Source: Rothia sp. (in: high G+C Gram-positive bacteria)
GTDB lineage: Bacteria; Actinomycetota; Actinomycetes; Actinomycetales; Micrococcaceae
Assembly (NCBI GenBank): GCA_030530925.1
Contig: JAUMUA010000002.1
Location: 1-64,000 of the forward strand
Reading direction: 5' to 3'
DNA: 64,000 nucleotides
This document shows, piece by piece, positions 42,514 to 51,264 of the stretch (within the stretch, counting starts at the first letter, position 1; each line of letters begins with the position of its first letter). The notes under the pieces were generated by a model, which made no database searches, was not told where the DNA came from, and saw only the letters and a list, made by a program, of their open reading frames with translations. The position numbers and the translations under genes were made by a program.

Positions 42514-42533
42514 TATTCATCTCGCAGAGAGTT

Positions 42534-42734
42534 TTATGCTGTGGGCAGTTCGGGGAACGCCTCGGCAACGCCTGCGAAAGTGATTTTTCCGGCGTCGGGG
42601 TTCAAACCCATCTTGACTAAAGGACGTGCCTCAACAATAGGTTCAGCATAATCACAATGCAGAACTTTAAGAGGGGGGGGTGCGATGATGTCGTTTTGAT
42701 TTATAGGGGTTTGCTCTTGAAGTTTCGAGGGCAA
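42534..42734 (-). pseudogene. Possible gene remnant with an 8-C tract
   Basis: A 66-residue frame. The last 45 residues (VLHCDYAEPIVEARPLVKMG and onward, ending AFPELPTA) look protein-like, while the first 20 do not. The junction is a run of eight C on the minus strand (42673-42680), coding the APPPL segment. I do not recognise the family. It may be the C-terminal remnant of a gene whose frame was lost at the tract, or a short gene switched by slippage there. The evidence is weak. Confidence 0.3.
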
Positions 42735-42750
42735 AATTTTGTTTACTTGT

Positions 42751-43149
42751 CTATAAACCGGTGTATACAGTTGGCTGTAAATACTTGGTGCTGAGGGTAA
42801 TCACGATGAAGACGCTCACGGCCCAAAATTCGGCTCCGACATCGCTGATCTGATAACCACTCATGCCAAGACTCACCACAAAAACGGCTAGTGACAAAAC
42901 ATTACTTGTTATGTTCTTAGCTTGAGTGGTTTCCCGAGGGGAAGCCACCGAGTTCCCACGATTTAGAGATGCAAATAGACCTGCATGCCCTGCTAATGCA
43001 ATAAAGAGAATGATGGGCGACTGGTTCGCCACAAAAGCGTACATAAGGAGCGCATCAATAGCACCTGCGGTGATTGCTGTAGCCCAGCTCGTACCGTTGA
43101 TAAGCGGTCCCGGGGAGCTTTGGTCTTTGCTGCAATGTGGTTCGCTCAC
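42751..43149 (-). CDS. Hypothetical four-helix membrane protein
   Basis: A 132-residue protein with about four hydrophobic segments (WATAITAGAIDALLMYAFVA; PIILFIALAGHAGLFASL; NVLSLAVFVVSLGMSGY; FWAVSVFIVITLSTKYL) and a hydrophilic N-terminus. The start is GTG 43149 with AAGGA 8 bases upstream, a convincing ribosome site. I do not recognise the family. It is monocistronic and divergent from pheA. Confidence 0.65.
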   Translation of the reverse strand: MSEPHCSKDQSSPGPLINGTSWATAITAGAIDALLMYAFVANQSPIILFIALAGHAGLFASLNRGNSVASPRETTQAKNITSNVLSLAVFVVSLGMSGYQISDVGAEFWAVSVFIVITLSTKYLQPTVYTGL

Positions 43150-43278
43150 AAGAGTTTCCTTGGTAGAGAAGTTTTCTCCAGTATAAGCTGGCTCACAATT
43201 TTTGTGGTAAATTTTGCCAGGTTTACGGTTCTATAACCTCACAAAAACCTCCAACCCACGGTGTCGCACCCCGAAAGC

Positions 43279-43291
43279 TACACTAGAGACC
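43279..43291 (+). promoter_or_regulatory. -10 hexamer of pheA, leaderless type
   Basis: TACACT at 43279-43284 is 7 bases from the ATG at 43292, the same arrangement as at pyrE. Confidence 0.55.
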
Positions 43292-44236
43292 ATGCGCTAT
43301 ACCTTTCTCGGACCTGCTGGAACTTTCACCGAAACCGCTTTGCTCGCCGTACCCGAAGCAACCGCCGCCGAGCGTTTTGCCTCGACATCGGTGCCTGCCG
43401 CGTTGAATGCGGTGCGCGAAGGTAAAGCGGACGCAGCGATGGTTCCGATTGAGAACTCGGTGGAGGGTGGCGTCACCGCGACCCTTGACTCGATTTCGCT
43501 GGATCACAGTTTGCGCATTATTCGCGAAGTTTTAGTGCCCATTCAGTTTGTCCTCGTGGCTACGCAAAATCTTGCGCCACACCAGATTACAAAAATCTCC
43601 ACTCACACGCACGCGTGGGCGCAGGTACGTGCTTGGGCTGATGAGCGGGTGCCTCACGCACAATACATTCCCGGTTCTTCCACTGCCGGTTCTGCACTGG
43701 GGTTGCTGATTGAAAACCCCTCGTATGACGCGGCGATTTGTGCCCCCGCCGTCGCTGCCACCCACCCCGAACTGACTGTGCTTGAAGAGAATATCGGTGA
43801 TAACAAAGACGCCGTCACCCGCTTTGTTCTGGTGGCTAAAAACCCTAAAATTCCCGCGCCAACTGGCGCAGATAAAACCTCCCTCGTGGTGCCGCTACCT
43901 GAAGATCGCCCCGGTGCACTCCTTGATTTGCTCGAACAGTTTTCTACCCGTGGCATCAACCTATCGCGCATTGAATCGCGCCCTACCGGTGAATTTCTGG
44001 GTGCTTACTTTTTCTCTCTCGATGCCGACGGTCATATCTATGACGCCCGCATGCGAGACGCCCTGCGTGGGTTACATAGGGTTTCGCCCGGTATCAAGTT
44101 CTTGGGCTCTTATGCCCGTGCCGACGAGCGCGCAACCACGGTGGATTCCTGGCACAACGACGCCGCATTCGAGGCAGCTCATAACTGGGTAGAGGGGCTC
44201 TTTCCCAGCGGCCGCCCAGCACACCTCAACCACTAA
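43292..44236 (+). CDS. pheA: Prephenate dehydratase
   Basis: A 314-residue enzyme that converts prephenate to phenylpyruvate in phenylalanine synthesis. The catalytic region begins MRYTFLGPAGTFTETAL and holds the TRF motif (DAVTRFVLVA, active-site threonine). A C-terminal ACT domain with LLEQFSTRGINLSRIESRPTGEFLGAYFF gives feedback control by phenylalanine. Start ATG 43292 gives the standard N-terminus; a longer frame to 43214 is not supported. It has no ribosome site and is probably leaderless. There is no chorismate mutase domain. Confidence 0.95.
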   Translation: MRYTFLGPAGTFTETALLAVPEATAAERFASTSVPAALNAVREGKADAAMVPIENSVEGGVTATLDSISLDHSLRIIREVLVPIQFVLVATQNLAPHQITKISTHTHAWAQVRAWADERVPHAQYIPGSSTAGSALGLLIENPSYDAAICAPAVAATHPELTVLEENIGDNKDAVTRFVLVAKNPKIPAPTGADKTSLVVPLPEDRPGALLDLLEQFSTRGINLSRIESRPTGEFLGAYFFSLDADGHIYDARMRDALRGLHRVSPGIKFLGSYARADERATTVDSWHNDAAFEAAHNWVEGLFPSGRPAHLNH

Positions 44237-44258
44237 CGAGTAACCCCTCGAATCAGAC

Positions 44259-44298
44259 ACAAAAATGCCCCAGCGTTTTTTCGCGCTGGGGCTTTTTT
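44259..44298 (+). terminator. Bidirectional terminator between pheA and the lipid kinase gene
   Basis: AAAAATGCCCCAGCG pairs with CGCTGGGGCTTTTTT around TTTTTTCG. Runs of A and T on both sides suit both convergent genes. Confidence 0.9.
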
Positions 44299-44306
44299 AA
44301 GAAATA

Positions 44307-45548
44307 TTAGCTAAACCATTTTTGGACTTTAGCTCGGCGTTCCTCGGCGTTCTCTTTGAACTCCTGAATCAACGCGTCGGCAGAATCGGTGATCTGCTGT
44401 TGCAAGCGCGAGCGTGATTCAATCATTTCTTGAGGAATCTCAACTAGAGGGCGAAGCCGTCCTTGTCCCTCAGGGTATAGGCAGACGTTTACCGCTTTGG
44501 GTAGTACCTCCGCATCCAGACGCACGGCAGGTTCTAACACGTCCCCGTCAATCTCCACCGGCTGCGCGTGGTCTTCAAAATCTACGCTCACACGCGAACC
44601 AATGAAGTGCTCCACTACGGGGCTGCGGCGATCAAAGACTGTGGGACCGAGCATGAAGCGTGCCGCAAGGCGCACCCAGCCCATGAGGCTACGAGGGGTG
44701 AGCACAATGACTTCAAGCTGACCGTCGCGGGCGTCAATGGTTGAGGCAATTTTGATCCCACCTTGCACCTCACCGCAGTTAGCAATAAGCACAGAACGAA
44801 TCTTGCGGTCCAGCACTTCTTTGTTATCGAGGCGAATAGTTGCAGGACGTCGCGGAGCCACCATGTTCTTGAAACCCGCTTGCACGTATGCCACCCAGCC
44901 AAAGCGTGCTTTAAGTTCTTCGTTGGCGTCGGTCATAATCTGTGCGTCGAATCCGGCGCCGCCCATCACTACAAAATTGCGAACGGTTTCTTTGCCCTCT
45001 TCGCTCGTCATCACAATCCGCACCATGTCAATCGCAATGACGTCGCCATGTAGCGCAGCGTTCACGCACGCGGCAATATCCCAGTACTCGAGGTTGAGGT
45101 TACGAGCGAGCAGATTGCCGGTTCCCAGCGGAACAATGCCCAGCGCCGCGTCGGAGCCTGAAATACCTGCCGCTACTTCGCGCACGGTACCATCACCACC
45201 CACGGCAATTACCAATTCGGCACCGTTCTTGACGGCGTCTTTAGCCATGGAATAACCGGGATCATCGGCTTCGGTCTCATAGAAAATGGGTTCTGCCCAA
45301 CCAGCTTCTGCGATCTGATCGCGAATTACCTTGCACCCGTACTGGGCGTTTTTCTTGATGGGGTTGAACACCACTGCTACGCGCTTGGGGTCACCTGGTT
45401 CAAGCATTACATGCCAGGGGCGGTAGGTAGGAAAAATATCAGGGCGTTTCTGTTGCCCTGCCTTGACGATAAACCAGGACGCCGCTGTGTAAGTTGTCCC
45501 TAGCGCCACGGCGCTGAGAGCGGCAATATTTTTCTTATTCATCTGCAT
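44307..45548 (-). CDS. Diacylglycerol kinase family lipid kinase
   Basis: A 413-residue protein of the YegS/DgkB/BmrU family, which phosphorylates diacylglycerol or a related lipid at the membrane. The nucleotide-binding motif GGDGTVREVAAG and GTGNLLARNL are clear, and the C-terminal beta domain ends with the VEIDGDVLEPA stretch. An N-terminal hydrophobic segment (IAALSAVALGTTYTAASWFIV) acts as a membrane anchor, and a charged helical tail follows the kinase domain. Start ATG 45548 has AAGG about 8 bases upstream; ATG 45542 is also possible. It diverges from serS with 54 bases between. Confidence 0.9.
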   Translation of the reverse strand: MQMNKKNIAALSAVALGTTYTAASWFIVKAGQQKRPDIFPTYRPWHVMLEPGDPKRVAVVFNPIKKNAQYGCKVIRDQIAEAGWAEPIFYETEADDPGYSMAKDAVKNGAELVIAVGGDGTVREVAAGISGSDAALGIVPLGTGNLLARNLNLEYWDIAACVNAALHGDVIAIDMVRIVMTSEEGKETVRNFVVMGGAGFDAQIMTDANEELKARFGWVAYVQAGFKNMVAPRRPATIRLDNKEVLDRKIRSVLIANCGEVQGGIKIASTIDARDGQLEVIVLTPRSLMGWVRLAARFMLGPTVFDRRSPVVEHFIGSRVSVDFEDHAQPVEIDGDVLEPAVRLDAEVLPKAVNVCLYPEGQGRLRPLVEIPQEMIESRSRLQQQITDSADALIQEFKENAEERRAKVQKWFS

Positions 45549-45589
45549 GCTTATTACCTTACATGACAGAACTGCCGTATTATATGCGG

Positions 45590-45602
45590 TAAATTTATAT
45601 CT
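45590..45602 (+). promoter_or_regulatory. -10 hexamer of serS, leaderless type
   Basis: TAAATT at 45590-45595 lies 7 bases before the GTG at 45603, with no ribosome site between. Confidence 0.4.
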
Positions 45603-46913
45603 GTGATTGACATTAATCTTCTGCGCGAAAACCCTGACTTATTCCGTGAATCCCAGCGTGCCCGCGGCGCTGATGTGACTCTGGTTGACCAGATTCTTGA
45701 AGCGGATTCTACCCGCCGCTCGTCGATTTCTGAGTTTGAGAACCTGCGTTCAGAGCAGAAGGCATTTGGTAAGAAAGTTGCCGCTGCCAAGGGTGAAGAA
45801 AAACAGGCTCTGCTCGCTGAGGTAAAAGAACTTTCACAGCGGGTTTCTGAGGCTAAAGCAACTTCGGACGCCGCTCAGCAGACCCAGGACGATTTGCTGC
45901 TTCGCATTGAAAACTTGATCATTGACGGGATTCCTACCGGTGGTGAAGACGATTTTGAGGTGCTCAAAACCGTGGGGGAGCCCCGTAACTTTGAAGCTGA
46001 GGGTTTTGAGCCCCGCGATCACCTTGAAATCGGTGAGCTAGTAGACGGCATCGATATGGCTCGTGGCGCTAAAGTTTCTGGCTCACGTTTCTACTTTCTC
46101 AAAGGTTATGTAGCTCGTATGGAGCAGGCGCTCTTAAATATGGCACTTGACCAGGCGATTGCTAACGGCTTTACCATGATGACCACTCCCACCTTGGTCC
46201 GCCCCGAAACCATGAATGGTACCGGTTTTAACGTCAAGCACGATGACGAAATTTACCGCCTTGAGCGAGATGACCTTTACTTGGTGGGCACCTCCGAAGT
46301 GGCATTGGCTGGCTATCATGCCGATGAAATCCTTGATTTCACCGACGGTCCCATTAAGTACCTTGGTTGGTCCTCGTGCTACCGCCGCGAAGCTGGCTCT
46401 GCTGGTAAAGATACCCGTGGCATCATTCGCGTGCACCAGTTCAACAAGGCAGAAATGTTTGTATACGCACCCCAAGAAGAAGCTGAGGGCATTCACGCAC
46501 AGATGCTCGCTTGGGAAGAAGAAATGTTGCAGAAGTGCGGTCTTTCTTATCGCGTGATTGATACCGCAGCAGGTGACCTTGGTTCATCTGCCGCTCGGAA
46601 GTTTGACTGCGAAGCATGGGTTCCTACCCAGGGCACTTACCGCGAGCTCACCTCAACTTCTAACTGCACCACCTATCAGGCGCGCCGTCTGAACATTCGT
46701 GAGCGCATGGCAGATACCGCAGGCGAGGACGGCAAGGCAAAGAAGGGCGGCACCCGCGCGGTAGCTACTTTGAATGGTACCTTGGCAACTACCCGCTGGT
46801 TGGTCGCGATTCTTGAGACGCACCAGAACCCTGACGGCTCGGTGAACGTTCCTGAGGCATTGCAGCCTTACATGGGCGGCGTCAAGGTTATTCCTGTGGC
46901 AAAGAAGAAGTAA
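45603..46913 (+). CDS. serS: Seryl-tRNA synthetase
   Basis: A 436-residue class II aminoacyl-tRNA synthetase. The N-terminal two-helix coiled arm (about residues 30-105, rich in Glu, Lys and Ala) grips the long variable arm of tRNA-Ser. The catalytic domain shows motif 2 ([28 protein letters not shown]), the serine-binding TSEVALAG, and motif 3 (a GTLATTRW segment near the end). The [11 protein letters not shown] stretch is also present. The start is GTG 45603, giving the usual [10 protein letters not shown] beginning. A probable leaderless message; a bidirectional terminator follows. Confidence 0.96.
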   Translation: MIDINLLRENPDLFRESQRARGADVTLVDQILEADSTRRSSISEFENLRSEQKAFGKKVAAAKGEEKQALLAEVKELSQRVSEAKATSDAAQQTQDDLLLRIENLIIDGIPTGGEDDFEVLKTVGEPRNFEAEGFEPRDHLEIGELVDGIDMARGAKVSGSRFYFLKGYVARMEQALLNMALDQAIANGFTMMTTPTLVRPETMNGTGFNVKHDDEIYRLERDDLYLVGTSEVALAGYHADEILDFTDGPIKYLGWSSCYRREAGSAGKDTRGIIRVHQFNKAEMFVYAPQEEAEGIHAQMLAWEEEMLQKCGLSYRVIDTAAGDLGSSAARKFDCEAWVPTQGTYRELTSTSNCTTYQARRLNIRERMADTAGEDGKAKKGGTRAVATLNGTLATTRWLVAILETHQNPDGSVNVPEALQPYMGGVKVIPVAKKK

Positions 46914-46946
46914 CTCACTGATTTCGCGAATCTCAGAATAAAGCAG

Positions 46947-47008
46947 TAAAAACACTCGGTTCTCTGAGCGTCCGCTTAGTAGTGGAGCTCGTGAGAACCG
47001 GGTGTTTT
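46947..47008. terminator. Bidirectional terminator between serS and the flavohemoprotein gene
   Basis: AAAACACTCGGTTCTC pairs with GAGAACCGGGTGTTTT around a 30-base loop that is itself partly paired. It serves both convergent genes. Confidence 0.8.
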
Positions 47009-47026
47009 GATATTTGAAGAAGAAAA

Positions 47027-48226
47027 TTAGTATCTTCTGTGCATGGTGCGGCGGGTTGCGGTATGCATCCACTGGTCAGAACCAAATACCTCGTATTGTA
47101 CGTTGCGCCCGGGCACACCGTCGTGAATCAGCTTTGACCGCACGGTCTGCATAAAGTCCACAGAACCGCACAAGTAGGCGTAGCTTCGCGGCGCAATATC
47201 AATCTTGCGCATGTTGATCTCGCCGGTGAAATCGCCTTCGCCGGGAGCTTCTAAAAACGAAATGAGGCGCGCGTTAGGCAGTTTCTCTATCACTTCTTCC
47301 AAATCTTCACGTAGTGCCCACGAGGCTAGCGACTTATCACTGTGAACCATCACAACATCGCGAGTGGAATTCTCTGTAGCCAACTGGTGCAAGAACGCTA
47401 ACGCGGGTGCCACACCAATATCTTGGGTAAAAATATAGAGCGAGCTAAACGAATCGGGGGTCGATTTATCGAGTGTAACGTCGCCATAGGGGTTTGAAAT
47501 ATCTACGACGTCGCCAATTTCAAGTGCTGCTAGTTGCGGCGAAATCTCACCCAAGCGATCAACTTTTACGGCGATACGACGTTGATTAGGTGCACAAGGT
47601 AGCACCACGTACTGACGGGGCTGACGCAGACCGTCACGGGTCGAAACAATCACCGAAACATACTGTCCAGGCACCGCTTTAGTGAGCGGGGTGTCGTCGG
47701 CGGGTTCAAAGGTGAGGTCTATGACGTCGCGGGTACTCTGTACCTTTTTAACCAGCTTGAATGGAGAATTTACGCTCTCGTTCACCTGTTGGCTGTACAA
47801 ATTGCGTTCAATACGAATGAGCGCGTCTGCCATCATCCAATAAATTTCGGTCCACGCTTCGCGGAACTCTTCGGTGTATTCATCCCCAAAGTCTTCTTCA
47901 ATGGCTTTGAAAAGAAACTGATAAACCGTCACATATTCATGAGAAGGTACTCCGAGAGAAGCGTGCTTGTTAGCTACACGCGTCAAAATTTCATCGGGAC
48001 TGCTGGTGGGGTGGTTCAACACGTAATTTGCAAAGAACACTATAGAACCCGCTAAAGCACGAGGTTGGGTGCCTACAGTTTGATCGACTCGCGAGAACAT
48101 ACCGTCTAGCAAATCTTCGCGTTCGGTCAACATAGTGTCATAAAAAACGGGGGTGATACTGCGAATACGCTCCTGCATTGCAGGGAGGGTTTCTTCGATG
48201 ACTTTGCGAGATTTTTCAGATAACAA
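47027..48226 (-). CDS. hmp: Flavohemoprotein-like nitric oxide dioxygenase
   Basis: A 399-residue protein with three parts: a globin domain (about 1-140), an FAD domain (about 150-260) and an NAD(P) domain (to the end). The proximal heme histidine is His88 in ANKHASLG and the distal tyrosine is Tyr29 in FYDTM. The flavin motif RQYVV replaces the usual RxYS; the NAD(P) stretch GVAPALAFLHQL is present. It should oxidise nitric oxide to nitrate with NADH and oxygen. The start is TTG 48226, with AGGGGA about 6 bases upstream. The 223-base gap upstream holds a terminator and no visible regulator site. Confidence 0.9.
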   Translation of the reverse strand: MLSEKSRKVIEETLPAMQERIRSITPVFYDTMLTEREDLLDGMFSRVDQTVGTQPRALAGSIVFFANYVLNHPTSSPDEILTRVANKHASLGVPSHEYVTVYQFLFKAIEEDFGDEYTEEFREAWTEIYWMMADALIRIERNLYSQQVNESVNSPFKLVKKVQSTRDVIDLTFEPADDTPLTKAVPGQYVSVIVSTRDGLRQPRQYVVLPCAPNQRRIAVKVDRLGEISPQLAALEIGDVVDISNPYGDVTLDKSTPDSFSSLYIFTQDIGVAPALAFLHQLATENSTRDVVMVHSDKSLASWALREDLEEVIEKLPNARLISFLEAPGEGDFTGEINMRKIDIAPRSYAYLCGSVDFMQTVRSKLIHDGVPGRNVQYEVFGSDQWMHTATRRTMHRRY

Positions 48227-48380
48227 TGGTTCCCCTATGCGCTAGTTTGCGGCGGCGCGATAATCGTGTATGTCTATAGCTAAACCTATCGCACCTAATA
48301 CCGTAGCGCGCGTTTAATTCAACTATTCAAAAGTATAAAATTTAGAGAATATAAGGCGCACAGCGAGCTTAGATTAGCTA

Positions 48381-48426
48381 TAAAAAGACCCCTGTTTCAT
48401 AGAGATAACTACAAAACAGGGGTCTG
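48381..48426 (-). terminator. Terminator of the glutamate-synthase-like gene
   Basis: AGACCCCTGTTT pairs with AAACAGGGGTCT around a loop of about 18 bases and is followed on the minus strand by TTTTTAT. Confidence 0.88.
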
Positions 48427-48449
48427 ACGTGCTCAAACCTATACTCAGG

Positions 48450-50006
48450 TTACGCGCGCTGATGCTTACGGTGCTCAGGGGTGAAGGTGGTGGCGTCAGC
48501 GCGTTCCCAGCGCTCGGCCCAGTCTTCAGGAACATCCCCGGTCAAGAACGCTCCGGGTTCGAACCAATCATAAAGCTGTGCGTATGACTTAGAGTGAGTA
48601 GAGTCTACACGGTGGAAAACGTGTTCAGGGCCAAGATCCTTAAAATCGTCTAAGCCCATAGATGCCAAAATGCGCTTGGCAGAGTTCATCACGCCCACAT
48701 GATAGTTACGAACGCGAGCACCTTTGTCATCAACATCCACACCGCGTTGTAGCCACTGGTTCTGAGTAGCAACACCCGAGGGGCATTCGTTGGTGTGGCA
48801 CTTCTGCGCCTGAACACAACCAGTTGCCATCATCATGCCACGAGCTGAGTTGGTAAAGTCAGCACCCAGTGCAATACGACGTACAACATCGGCGCCACCG
48901 GTAATCTTGCCGGCAACACCCACCGAAACTTTGTCACGCAAACCTGCACCCACGAGGGCGTTCTGAACGATAATTAAACCATTGGTCAGGGGCACGCCCA
49001 CTGAGTCTTCAAATTCAAGAGGTGCTGAACCAGTGCCCCCTTCGGCGCCATCAACGGTAATCCAGTCGGGGCAAATGTCAGTTTCAATCATTGCCTTGCA
49101 CAATGAAAGAACCTCAATTTCAGAACCTACGCAGAATTTAATACCAATAGGCTTGCCGTCTGAAAGCTCGCGGAGCTTACCCACAAATTGCATAAGTTCA
49201 ATAGGGGTGCGGAATGCGCTGTGTGCGGCGGGGCTCAAGCAATCTTCACCCTCTGGTACACCACGGGCTTCTGCAATTTCAGCGGTAACTTTTTCGCCAG
49301 GAAGGTGCCCACCTAAGCCAGGCTTAGCACCCTGGGAAATCTTAATCAAAATACCCTTGACCTCAGGATATGCTGCTTTTTTGGCGAAAGTTTCCGGGTC
49401 AAATTTGCCGTCTTTATCGCGGCAACCAAAGTAACCCGAACCAAATTCCCAAATCAAATCTGCGCCGTACTGGCGGTGATACTTAGTGATGCCGCCTTCA
49501 CCGGTCTCCTGCGAGAAACCACCCATAGCTGCGCCCTTGTTCATAGCCATCACAGCATTAGCAGAAAGAGCACCAAAACTCATTGAAGAAATATTGAAGA
49601 GCGAAATATCGTAGGGGTGTTTGCACTCGGGGCCACCCAAGCGCTGGCGAGGTTCACCGTCAATCTCATGAACAGGTGCCATAGTGTGGCGAACGATATC
49701 GTAACCTACCGAAGAAATGTCCTGCTCGGTACCGAAAGCTTTTTCCCCGCTGAGACCCTTAGCGTATTCGTACACCATAGAACGGGTATCGCGGCTGAAA
49801 GGGCGTCCGTCGCTATTGCTCTCAAAGAAGTATTGACGCAGTTCAGGGCGAATGGTTTCAAAACCAAAACGAGCCCAACCAAGCACGGGAAAGTTGCGAA
49901 GAATCGAGTGCTTTTTCTGGAAAATATCGTGTGCCGCAAGTCCGGTGATACCCATCCCAGCGGCAGCGGCGGTTGCCTTCAAAATTTTTGACGTATTGTC
50001 TGACAT
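48450..50006 (-). CDS. FMN-binding glutamate synthase family protein
   Basis: A 518-residue protein equivalent to the FMN/iron-sulfur half of the glutamate synthase large subunit, without the glutaminase domain. Family stretches are ISSMSFGALSANAVMAMNKGA, TGEGGITKYH, ISQGAKPGLGGHLPG, VDGAEGGTGSAP and CHTNECPSGVATQ with cluster-type cysteines. A hydrophobic N-terminal segment (ATAAAAGMGITGLAAHDIF) may anchor it to the membrane. It may make glutamate or act as another FMN-dependent oxidoreductase; archaeal-type stand-alone enzymes are relatives. Monocistronic, with a terminator after it and a perfect palindrome upstream. Confidence 0.87.
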   Translation of the reverse strand: MSDNTSKILKATAAAAGMGITGLAAHDIFQKKHSILRNFPVLGWARFGFETIRPELRQYFFESNSDGRPFSRDTRSMVYEYAKGLSGEKAFGTEQDISSVGYDIVRHTMAPVHEIDGEPRQRLGGPECKHPYDISLFNISSMSFGALSANAVMAMNKGAAMGGFSQETGEGGITKYHRQYGADLIWEFGSGYFGCRDKDGKFDPETFAKKAAYPEVKGILIKISQGAKPGLGGHLPGEKVTAEIAEARGVPEGEDCLSPAAHSAFRTPIELMQFVGKLRELSDGKPIGIKFCVGSEIEVLSLCKAMIETDICPDWITVDGAEGGTGSAPLEFEDSVGVPLTNGLIIVQNALVGAGLRDKVSVGVAGKITGGADVVRRIALGADFTNSARGMMMATGCVQAQKCHTNECPSGVATQNQWLQRGVDVDDKGARVRNYHVGVMNSAKRILASMGLDDFKDLGPEHVFHRVDSTHSKSYAQLYDWFEPGAFLTGDVPEDWAERWERADATTFTPEHRKHQRA

Positions 50007-50052
50007 CTTTGTCCCTAGTCCGAGTAATCAAAGTCAATGTATAGGCTATAAC

Positions 50053-50068
50053 AGTTTCAGCTGAAACT
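50053..50068. promoter_or_regulatory. Perfect 16-bp palindrome between divergent genes
   Basis: AGTTTCAGCTGAAACT reads the same on both strands. It is 46 bases from the start of the glutamate-synthase-like gene and 143 bases from the HAD gene, where an operator would be expected. Confidence 0.5.
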
Positions 50069-50211
50069 AATCGCTCCCTACGAAGAAAATTTGTTGGAAA
50101 AAACATTCAGAATTTTCGCCATGAAAGATTCATCTTCTATTGGGATAGATGCCATCTGTAGGCTAATTGATAGCGAAATAGAACAAAGAGCATAGAAAGG
50201 TGAAAAATGTA

Positions 50212-51060
50212 ATGGAACGATTAAGAGTGCACGAACCCGTCCATAGCGATTGGGTTAAAGAAACAGGTGCGCGCTACATGGTGGCACTTGACATTGACGG
50301 CACGCTGGTTCATCACGATGGAACCATGACGGACGCCGTCAAGTACGCAGTAAGAGACGCCGCTAATGCAGGGCATGTGATAGTGGTTTCAACCGGGCGC
50401 TCGCGGCAAGCGGCGTTACCCATTGTTGAGATGTTGGGAATTGACCATGGTTATATGGTGACTTCCAATGGTGCGGTGACTTTAGAGCTCTCGCCTTCTT
50501 TTGAGCTGGGTTATCGAGTGAGCGATACGGTCACTTTCAACCCCACTCGCGCTATTGCCCTGTTGCAAGAGAAGGTTCCCTACGCGCAAATGGCACTTGA
50601 ATCACCCACCGGTGAAATCTTTGCAACCGATGATTTTGAAGATGGCTCATTCGGCGTAAAAACTACCCCGGTCACTAAAGAACAGATGCGAGCTAAAGAA
50701 AGCGCAACCCGCGTGGTGGTCTTTGCCGAAGACGTCGATCCGGATGATTTCAAGAAGTCTATTTACGCCGCCGGTTTGCACGGCGTGAACTATGCCGTGG
50801 GTTGGACGGCGTGGCTCGACCTTGCTGCGCATGGCGTCTCCAAAGCGTCGGCACTTGAGCAGATTCGCCGTCACCTACACATCGACCCGGCGCACACTGT
50901 AGCTATTGGCGATGGACACAACGATAAAGAGATGATTCACTGGGCCGCTCGTGGCGTAGCCATGGCAGAGGCACCCGACGAAGTGATCGCAGTAGCAAAT
51001 GACGTTACGTTAAGTGTTTATGAAGACGGCATCGTGCCTATTTTGAAAGAGCTATTGTAA
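50212..51060 (+). CDS. HAD superfamily Cof-type phosphatase
   Basis: A 282-residue soluble hydrolase. Motif I VALDIDGTLVHHDG, motif II VVSTGRSRQ, the lysine-bearing VSKASALEQI and motif IV AIGDGHNDKEMI are in order with a C2 cap. The substrate is unknown; sugar phosphates or nucleotides are likely. ATG 50212 is chosen, with AAAGG at 50196-50200; an in-frame GTG at 50200 would overlap that site. It is unrelated in position to the similar gene at 11.9 kb, with which it shares only the fold. A terminator follows. Confidence 0.9.
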   Translation: MERLRVHEPVHSDWVKETGARYMVALDIDGTLVHHDGTMTDAVKYAVRDAANAGHVIVVSTGRSRQAALPIVEMLGIDHGYMVTSNGAVTLELSPSFELGYRVSDTVTFNPTRAIALLQEKVPYAQMALESPTGEIFATDDFEDGSFGVKTTPVTKEQMRAKESATRVVVFAEDVDPDDFKKSIYAAGLHGVNYAVGWTAWLDLAAHGVSKASALEQIRRHLHIDPAHTVAIGDGHNDKEMIHWAARGVAMAEAPDEVIAVANDVTLSVYEDGIVPILKELL

Positions 51061-51083
51061 CCTCGCAATCTGCATTCCTAGTA

Positions 51084-51117
51084 TCCCCTGTTTAGCACTG
51101 TTATTACAGGGGGTTTT
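51084..51117 (+). terminator. Terminator of the HAD gene at 50.2 kb
   Basis: CCCCTG pairs with CAGGGG around a 16-base loop, followed by GTTTT. Confidence 0.65.
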
Positions 51118-51238
51118 GCGGTTAACCAGGGTTTTTGTGGGGGAAGTGGCTGGCTCAAAATAGCCCACAGCCAAGGCGTTTTTGCACCTTTTGGTAGTTG
51201 GTGAATAATAAGTAGGCTGTTAGTGTTGGTTTGTTATA

Positions 51239-51252
51239 TACATGTACATGTA
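51239..51252. promoter_or_regulatory. 14-bp palindrome at the head of the OpuC-type operon
   Basis: TACATGTACATGTA is a perfect palindrome that ends where the ribosome site AAGGA (51252-51256) begins. It may be an operator or a leader hairpin controlling the compatible-solute importer. Confidence 0.5.
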
Positions 51253-51264
51253 AGGATAAACCCG

